A stretch of 64,000 nt of DNA, from assembly GCF_033807575.1 (NCBI RefSeq), contig NC_084711.1:682001-746000 (forward strand), read 5' to 3'. How positions within the stretch are numbered: position 1 is the stretch's first letter; every line of letters begins with the position of its first letter. A program made the position numbers and the translations under genes. Source of the DNA: Cydia pomonella (lineage: Eukaryota; Arthropoda; Insecta; Lepidoptera; Tortricidae). Positions 1 through 9,700 of this stretch are shown here, one piece after another. The notes beneath the pieces were generated by a model that did not search any database, was not told where the DNA came from, and saw only the letters and a program-made list of their open reading frames with translations.

Positions 1-330
1 GTCGAATCACTGACTGACCGACGAATCTTGGTCAGTCAGTGATTCGACGAAAAAGATCTGAGGCCCTGAGATATCTATTTCCACCTGCCAGGATCCTCGT
101 ATGCCCGACAAGTCAATTCCGACCTTATCTCCTAGATATAAAGTCCTTACCCTCGTCATCTACACTCCCGCTATCCGGCACAGGGTCTATCGCGTCTGCG
201 TTCGCCAACCGAAGCCGACCGAAATCCAATACAAGTACCGACGAATCTCGGTCAGTCAGTGATTCGACAAATAAGATCTGAGGGGCTGAGATGTCTAATT
301 CCACTTGCCAGGATCTTCGCTCGCCCTATG
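1..330. repeat. Spaced direct repeat with a terminal palindrome (VPS13D intron 10)
   Basis: Positions 1-19 and 30-48 are exact inverted arms around a 10-base loop. The right arm and the sequence after it (about 20-105) recur as a diverged direct repeat at about 238-324, including the GGTCAGTCAGTGATTCGAC block at 250-268. The offset is about 218 bases. The element is probably cut by the left edge. 331-555 shows nothing I recognise. Confidence 0.7.
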
Positions 331-555
331 AAACAAAAGCTAAGTCAATATATGTAGAGTGTAGGATTTTGTTTATGTTATAGAAAATAATTTAGAACTT
401 CCTATATCTTTCTCAAAAGTTACGTTGATGCAAAGTTTATGTAGTGAATAATCCTTTCCCATCGTATTTTCTGGGTAACTGCGGTTGCAGTTAATTACAG
501 TACAAGAAGTAGTATTAACCATGGATATGGAGAGGGGATCTACGGAACTACTGAC

Positions 556-727
556 CACACTGGGGTGCAGCATGTGCTCCCACTGCGTGATGAGCTTGGC
601 GCGCGTGTGGTCGCGCACGGCCACGTAGGGGCGCGCGCCGCCCCACGGCTCGGCCGCGAACTGCTGCGCCCAGCGCGCCGCCGCCGAGCAGTACACCACC
701 TCCAGCGGCGCCGACTTCACCCACAAC
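556..727 (-). CDS. Vps13D: VPS13D exon 10 (donor uncertain)
   Basis: Acceptor GTGCAG|GTTG in phase 2. Encodes LWVKSAPLEVVYCSAAARWA and RDHTRAKLITQWEHML, matching the block after exon 9 in VPS13D (STRPLNIIYNPQAIKKVA). I place the donor at GTG|GTCAGT, giving 172 nt and phase 0. An alternative GTGTGG a few bases upstream is possible, so the left border could move by a few bases. Confidence 0.8.
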
Positions 728-3700
728 CTGCACGATGTTAAACCAAACTGTAAATTAATATGACAATTTTTTATACATTTCTAAAACATATCAATACAAA
801 AATACATCAATTTAATTAAAGTGAGGTAAAAAAAGGGTGGCCTTCATCACTCCAATAATTATACATTTCCACAAAACTCTAGTCAGGTATTGGTAACAAT
901 TTGAAGGGTGCGAGTTTGGATTTTTGACACTCGCTACATTCAGCCCAAAAGGCCCCTTCTCACACAGCTGTGCGACTACTGTTCTGTTGAACAAAGATCC
1001 AGGGGTAATGCCTTGTCGTAGCTACACTTCGCCATGAACCTTTGAAGAATTATCCATCTAAAGCAGGTCTAATCACACTCACTTAGAGTCTGCATTCAGA
1101 TCAAAAAAATATTTAACTGCAACTGCTCCGATGATTGTACAGTTGCACAAAGCCCTAGTTTAGGTATCGCAGTCTATTTGAACGGAGCCACCTTAGATTT
1201 CGCTCATTCACTCCAAAGGGCCTATTCTAATAAAGCAGTTGGAAGAGCTGCTCACTGCTCCTGTATCTGGCTGTCTGCCCACAAAGCTTCTTGAACCAAG
1301 CGGACCTGGCGCGCCTAGCACAAGAAATAGAGATGGGGTGGTGCGATTTCGAAGTGACACTCCATTAAAAACCTAAAGTTTGTTGACAAAACCTATGTAT
1401 TTAAGGTCAAAGTTTACTTACTTGTAGTCTGCATTCAGCCCAAAAGGCCTTTTTTCATACAGTAATTGAAAGAGCGGCTCTTGTTCTGTCTGCCTGCCCA
1501 CACTGCTTCTTGTACCGAGCGGTGCTGGCGCCACCAATACAGGAAACAATGATCCTGGTGTGATGCGTTCTCGAAGAGACACTCCGCCTAGAGATACATG
1601 GAGCGCGTGAGAGCCGGCGCGCACGCGGGATTCTAGCCCGACGGCGACAGCACTGAATTGGAGTTCAAGCCCCACGGCCGCTTCTGAACCGGGTGATGGT
1701 GGCTCCCTGCGGAACATGATTAGCTCTTTTTATCAACAACGTATGGCCTACCTACACGTAAATGGTAAACAAATGGATATTTTATGTTGGTGCATGATGA
1801 ATATACCTAGAACTTTTTTTAGAAAAAAACAAGGAATAACAAAATGGAATAAGGACATAACTGTTATCGATATGTAGGTACTTATAAAAAAAATTAATCG
1901 TATCGTATAGAGCCCTCGCGATGGGAGCAGCAGGCAGCCATACGAATGGAGTGGCGGGCTACTATAAATGCCAAAGTAGCTGATTTCGGAGCTCGTCGGC
2001 GCTTAGAGCTGGATGCCAAGCGCGACGATATAAAAGCCAGAACACCCGCGGCTATGCACTATAATTAAGCAAATGGTGTGCTCACATGCCCGCAATGTTC
2101 GCGAACTTTTGCTAGCAAGATCGGCTACATCAGTCACTTGCGAGCACACCAGAGACAGCAACGGAGTTGATAGCAGTCGCCGTGGCCGAATCGGTCGTGG
2201 AGTTATTATTTTGTCAATCCCTGGCTGGAAAAAAGTTCTAGGAATAATGATGAAACAACCAAACTTCCTCTGAAAGTGAAACCCCTCTGAATCGGGAAAT
2301 GAAGATAGAAATCTTCAAATTCGAGACCAATGATGATGATGATTGTTCCCGTGGAAAATTGATGAGGATATGAACATATCGAAACTTCAAAGAACCTTTG
2401 GCCTTACACTTATGTTATAATCAATCAAAACAATCTCCAGTTTATAAACATAAATATAAATAGGAATTGTCCTCACTTGTTTTCCGCCTCCGATTCCATA
2501 CACAAATTCAAGCACCCCTTATTTAGCACGAACTCAAACTTGCCAAACACGGTATCCCTCTTCAACATCGTGTTATTCTCCAGCGAATCAGCGATCACAT
2601 CCAATATCTCCTCCTCCAGATCTGGCGGAGCTGGTGTTTGGGTACCAGGCGGGGCGCCAGCTTGGGCGCCGGGCGCCAGCGCCGGGTCCGGGGCGCCCGG
2701 CGCGGGGGCCGCGCTGTACCAGCCCCACCACTGCGGGAACCACTGCACGAGCATGGAGCGACCCGAGGCGCCGGGCTTGTCGGGGGTGGACACTGGAGTT
2801 GCGCGGGGGACTTTGCGCATTGCAATCTGTCAAATACAACATTAGCTTTTTTTTTCTAAGTAACTAGTAGAATTTTGTATTTCTATATTGTTGTGTATTA
2901 GTGTTATGTAAATTGAAGACTTTTGGAAGGTAATTATTTGTAGGTATTTAATTTTTTTCATCATTGTATTATATTTTTGACATGTGAATTATGAATGTGT
3001 TTATGAATTGAAACAATATGAAACACTTAATTTTCAAAACCCTAATCTGAGAAACTCGCAAATAGAACCGGGTGCAACACTAGTAGGCATATCAGTTAAG
3101 TGCTGTAAGTTAACTACAAAAGAACCGGCTCCATTTCGATTCCCAAAAAAAGCAGAATCGTCTTAAAAAATTATAGCCCATGAAACAAAGAAAATCGAGA
3201 ACTCATTCCGAAGCAAAATGTACCGCGAAGTGAAGTTCCTATTTATCTTTTACCTCTCTCAGCGGCTTCAATAAATGCAGAGGGGTCTTCCACTCGAACT
3301 CATCCTTTGCCGCCTTTTTATCTGGCGGTAGGGTGGCAGCGGGGTTGGATAGCAAACTGAGACAGATTTCGACGTATTGCCGCGCCGCTCGCGCTTGCGC
3401 TAAACATGATCCCCACGTCGGCGCTGGCTCCATCCCTGAAAGAAGATTCTTATATCGTTGTTGAGGTAGTTAAGTATCGTTGTTGAAAGAAGATTCTTAT
3501 ATCGTTGTTGAGGTAGTTAAGTATCGTTGTTGAAAGAAGATTCTTATATCGTTGTTGAGGTAGTTAAGTATCGTTGTTGGAAGAAGATTCTTATATCGTT
3601 GTTGAGGTAGTTAAGTATCGTTGTTGGAAGAAGATTCTTATATCGTTGTTGAGGTAGTTAAGTATCGTTGTTGGAAGAAGATTCTTATATCGTTGTTGAG

Positions 3701-6700
3701 GTAGTTAAGTATCGTTGTTGAAAGAAGATTCTTATATCGTTGTTGAGGTAGTTAAGTATCGTTGTTGAAAGAAGATTCTTATATCGTTGTTGAGGTAGTT
3801 AAGTATCGTTGTTGAAAGAAGATTCTTATATCGTTGTTGAGGTAGTTAAGTATCGTTGTTGAAAGAAGATTCTTATATCGTTGTTGAGGTAGTTAAGTAT
3901 CGTTGTTGAAAGAAGATTCATATATCGTTGTTGAGGTAGTTAAGTATCGTTGTTGAAAGAAGATTCTTATATCGTTGTTGAGGTAGTTAAGTATCGTTGT
4001 TGAAAGAAGATTCTTATATCGTTGTTGAGGTAGTTAAGTATCGTTGTTGAAAGAAGATTCTTATATCGTTGTTGAGGTAGTTAAGTATCGTTGTTGAAAG
4101 AAGATTCATATATCGTTGTTGAGGTAGTTAAGTATCGTTGTTGAAAGAAGATTCTTATATCGTTGTTGAGGTAGTTAAGTATCGTTGTTGAAAGAAGATT
4201 CTTATATCGTTGTTGAGGTAGTTAAGTATCGTTGTTGGAAGAAGATTCTTATATCGTTGTTGAGGTAGTTAAGTATCGTTGTTGAAAGAAGATTCATATA
4301 TCGTTGTTGAGGTAGTTAAGTATCGTTGTTGAAAGAAGATTCTTATATCGTTGTTGAGGTAGTTAAGTATCGTTGTTGAAAGAAGATTCTTATATCGTTG
4401 TTGAGGTAGTTAAGTATCGTTGTTGGAAGAAGATTCTTATATCGTTGTTGAGGTAGTTAAGTATCGTTGTTGAAAGAAGATTCTTATATCGTTGTTGAGG
4501 TAGTTAAGTATCGTTGTTGAAAGAAGATTCTTATATCGTTGTTGAGGTAGTTAAGTATCGTTGTTGGAAGAAGATTCTTATATCGTTGTTGAGATAGTTA
4601 AGTATCGTTGTTGAAAGAAGATTCATATATCGTTGTTGGGATAGTTATCTGATCACAAGCTTTATTGTTTAAGAATAAAGTCTGCAACAGTCAGCTCAGT
4701 AGAAGTGTCACGGAAAAAGTAGCGTCGATCTATTTGAATATAAGACCATTCCAATTTGGTGCCTTGACCAGGATTAAAAATATTTAGACTCTATAAGTGT
4801 TATTAGAGTGGATGTCTGCGGGCATCCCTGGCAGATAGATACATCTGACTCGAACATTTCAGACTTCATTAGGCTTCTATTTAGGCATTCTCATCTCATT
4901 TTTTAGGGTTCCGTACCGTTCCGTTCCGTAAAGGGTCAAACGGGACGCAATTACTGAGACTTCGCTGTCCGTCCGTCTGTCACCAGGCTGTATCTCATGA
5001 ACCGAGATAGCTTTCTGTTGCCGCTATAACAACAAATACTAAAAACAGAATAAAATAAATATATAAGTTGGGCTCCTATACAACAAACATATTTTTTTGC
5101 GGTTTTTATAAATAATGGTACGGAACCCTTCGTGCGCGAGTCTGACTCGCACTTGGCCGGTTTTTTTTATTAAATGTCATTATTTCAAAGGTATTTTTTT
5201 GATAGATCAACACGAAAGTGTTGTATAGTACCAATGTTACAGTACTCACAGGTGTGCTCGGGGTAGTGGCACCGCAGCGCGTACAGCCACCAGAGGCGCG
5301 CCCCCTGCCGCACGGGCACGGCGGGCCGGAGGGCGCGGAACTCGCGCAGGCGCGCTACACGTTCTAGACCTAGGGAGCAGCCCACCGCTTCGCTGTACTG
5401 CCTCTGCATAGAAACACGACTGGTTTACGTCCCGAAAACATAAGATGGTCGCAATAAAGCACCCGCATTTTTCTGGTAAGTATGCGAATGCTCCAATTCG
5501 ATACAATCGCGAAAAGTTTTACAGCCATAAAAACTCTGAAATTGGCACATTCGATGATCCTTTCGGGCGAGTGCGCGAGCGCAGCGGCAGCTCCGTCCGA
5601 CCCCTTGATCGACAGAGCTCTCAATTGGGCCTTATGTTTGTGCAGTAAGGTATATAGTTAGACAGGATGCTACCTGAGTAAGGTTGAGCAGCACGGTGTC
5701 AAGCGTGAGGTGCGCGGTGAGTCTGGGCCGGGTGCGCGAGCGCAGCGGCTGCTCGGTCCGCTCGCGACGCACGCGCGCTGTCGCCGTCGCCGGCGCTAGC
5801 AGCCATTGGTGGGTGCCCAGCCAGGTTTGGGACATGCGTTCCTAGATATAAGAACAAGCAATTAAACGATAATTGAAAACTTTAGAAGTACTCGTTCTAA
5901 GATTGTCAAACTAGAGAACTGTCATTCCGTCACTCCCCCCCGTTAGTTGAAAAGGGGGCGACACAGCGGGCTTCATTCTGAGATAGAATGCGTAGATGGA
6001 AAACTGCGTGACAGGAAAAAGTTTAGAAGCCCCTGTTAAAAAAAATACCCTCTCGTATGTAAGAAAGTGGATTGAATTTCCCGCCCGTGGCCGATAGTAA
6101 TGTGAAGCCCCGCTTCCAGCCTGTGACCGTGGCCGTACACAACCACATTCACAAGGTAGAAGTACCACCAGCCCGAAAAAAACTAACTAAAATGTATTTA
6201 CCCTGATACTTAAAAAAATCTACGTCGATACCGCCACGGCCGTTACAACAATATAGCGGATAATTGAGATAACGTACCGTTAGCTCAGTCATGGAGCAGT
6301 CTGCCATCATTTCGTTAGGTGGCATGACGTCCCAGTACACCGCCAACCTCTGCAGCTCTAGCAACTTGAAGGAACACCCATCTCCTGTAGCCGGTAGTAA
6401 TGTGAAGCCGCGCTTCCAGCCCGCGTCGCAGGATTCAGCGGAGAGGGCGGCGGCGGTGAGGCCGCAGGCGAAGGCGTGGGGGGAACAGGTGACGGCGTCC
6501 TCGTAGCGGATGTGGACGTCGTGGAGCTTCAACTGCGGACGAGAAAATAGTTTAGATCCTTTCTAATTATATCAATATTGAGGGTAAGATCAAGGCTCGG
6601 AACCGGTTTATAAAATACCGGTTTATTTCGGTTTTCGTTTTAAGAACTATATTGTAACCTAAAAAAACCGGTTTGTTCGACGAGCGACGAAAAGGCCGAC

Positions 6701-9700
6701 CGGCTTGGTGGTGTGCCACGTAAACATAGACACTCAGATAGGAAGAAACCGGTTTTTATTGCTCTGAACCGGTTAATTTTTAGTTTAGTTTGGTTTAAAA
6801 ATAACAGTTTTTCGAGCGAAGTCGAAATTAAAAGATTTTGCGCCAAGTACATGATAACGGTTTGGTAATTTTACCGGTTTCCGAACCTTAGGTAAGATAA
6901 GCTGTCAATAGGCATTATATATGATAATGTAAAATAATAAATTTGAACTGTAGTAGCTGCTATTCCAGTGCCTGAGTGCTTCCAGCAGCGCTTCCAGCGT
7001 CTCCAGCAGCACCATCGTACCAAGACACGTACCTGCAAGTTCTCCACGATGTTGGCCAGAAACCCAGTGCCATAGCTAAGCCAGGAGGAGTAGGACGCCG
7101 CGTAGTACGACGCATCTGCCGACATGGCCTCTTGCGCCGCGCGCCATTGGGCCTCCAGCGCGTCCAGCAGCGCCACCTTGCGCTCGTGCGCATAATGTGC
7201 TTCAGTTGCGCTGTCCCACTGCACAAACAATTGCTTATTTAATTTAAACTTTATTAACTACTGAATAAGAGTTCGTTGTAAATGTAATTAATTTTTTTGT
7301 TAGTACATGTGGACTTTATTACATAGCGTTAAATAAATGGAAGGTCAGGGTAGGAGGCGATCAAAGTTGCTAACACGTAACGTTTTCGGAATTAGGTTTA
7401 AATATTTTATTTTATCGGAACTGTATTAAGCATCGACATGCTTTTGGCTGGTGCCTTTTAATGATCAAAATGTTATGTTACGTGTGTTTGACGAAGTATC
7501 AGAATTCGTCATTAGCATATAAATGATTATACATTAAACAAAGTCGACTAGAGTTGTATTTTATTCTCATAGTTTTTTTTTTATACTACGTCGGTGGCAA
7601 ACAAGCATAAGGCCCGCCTGATGGTAAGCAGTCTCCGTAGCCTATGTACGCCTGCAACTCCAGAGGAGTTACATGCGCGTTGCCGACCCTAAACCCGCCA
7701 CCCCTCGTTGAGCTCTGGCAACCTTACTCACCGGCAGGAACACAACACTATGAGTAGGGTCTAGCGTTATTTGGCTGCTGTTTTCTGTAAGGTGGAGGTA
7801 CTTTCCCAGTTGGGCTCTGCTCTAGATCTGGAATGACATCCACTGGCTGTGCCCTACCACACAAAGCGAGATAACATTCACAATGCCCATACCGGTTTGG
7901 CCTAGTGGGTAGTGACCCTGCCTACGAAGCTGATGGTCCCGGGTTCAAATCCTGGCAAGGGCATTTATTCGTGTGATGAGCATGGATATTTGTTCCCGAG
8001 TCATGGGTGTTTTCTATGTATTTAAGTATTTATAAATATTTATATATTATATAATTATATCGTTGTCTAAGTACCCTCAACACAAGCCTTATTGAGCTTA
8101 CTATGGGACTTAGTCAATTTGTGTAATAATGTCCTATAATATTTATTTATTTATTTATTTTATTTATACCTCTCTTTTGGACGTTCGAAAGATATCAAAC
8201 AAAAAATGTCAAGGGCATTTATAAAGATAACACGATTCACGTTTCCATCCCAAAACAAATAATCTGTGATGTAATCACTGTCATGTATCATTTATATTCT
8301 GGCATTATCGGACATGTAATCTTATCAAGCATGCTGTGGATGTATATTTTTGAGCAAAATGGTACTTTAAATAGGTAGTTAATAAGGCAAAAATTTAATT
8401 ATAAATCGATTTTATCGACAACTGAGAATAAGGTACCTTTAACTTAAAAATAAAAAAATCAAAACCGGCCAAGAGCATGTCGGGCTATGCTCAGTGTAAG
8501 GTTTCGTAGACTAAAACTAAAAAACGGCTGAACCGATCAGGTTTCCTATAGCTTTCCATGAAAGTCTTCACGTCAGAGCGATTATTTCCGAAAATATTAC
8601 GTTTATCGAAAAATTGTTCTTGAAGACCCATATTTGTTTTTAAGGCCTATTCAACGACACCTCACACTATAGGGGCGTAGCAAAAAAAAAACATTCCTAC
8701 TTTTCGTGTAGGGGAGCCACCCAAAAAATCAATTTTGTAGTTTTTTATTTTACGACTTAGTCGGCGCCAAATATCAGCTTTCTAGAGCTAACGATAACGG
8801 AGCGAAGCCGCGGACGGACAGTCGGACAGACAGACAGACGGACATGGTAAAACTAAAGGGTTCCTAGTTAACTATGGAACTCTAAAAATTGTGAATGTAC
8901 ATAATTCACACTTATCTTTATACAGTACATTATGACCAACTCTTTTTATTTAGGATTTTGTGATAAAATAGTAACAGTTCTAGAAGTTATCACACCGTGG
9001 TATTATCTGGGAAATAAAGGTCAGGTTTCAAAGTCACATTCTATATGAAACTTTTAACTCTTAATCATATAAACTATCCAAATAGACTCCGCGTCATTGA
9101 AGGCAGTGGCAAGTAGCAGTAGCGAGCGGCGACTGGGCATAAGTCATAATACGTCAGAGTGAAATCGTGATATTGATCTCTCGCTCAAAGATGGCAATTC
9201 GCCGCTCACCGGGGCCGTCCTTCCAAAGCATTATTGGGACTCTAAAATAATCTCATCAACCAAGTTTCCGGGATTTACAGCCATCATTTTTTTGATATAT
9301 CATAAACTTACATAACGTTGTGAGACCACTTTATTCCTCGCCAAACTGCGGTCGCAGTTTGTTGGCGAGATAGCGCCATTCATTAATTCATTTATACATT
9401 TTAATATCTATGCTATGCACTTAATACTAAGCTTCGGTACTATGTGTAAAGCGAACACGCAAGCTTTTATGAATATAAAACAAACAAAAACCAAATAATC
9501 ACTGGCACTTTAACAACTAATTCAGGTTAATTTCAAAGCAATATTATTAGGGTAAATTTTCCAGTAACGTTTTTTTAACCTTTTCTTAAATTCATTTATA
9601 TTGCATTTATTTTCTTCCCTTAGCAGGCTTATTTCATTATACAATTTGGGTATCAAATATAATATATTTGAACGAATATATTATATTCGTTCGTTTGCCA

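Noticed and set aside
2477..2867. Several plus- and minus-strand reading frames of 70-120 codons
   Set aside because: They are shadows of the GC-rich VPS13D exon 8, which alone has family similarity and matching splice phases.
3438..4640. CRISPR-like array
   Set aside because: Units are contiguous with no variable spacers, and the setting is a eukaryotic intron; it is a minisatellite.
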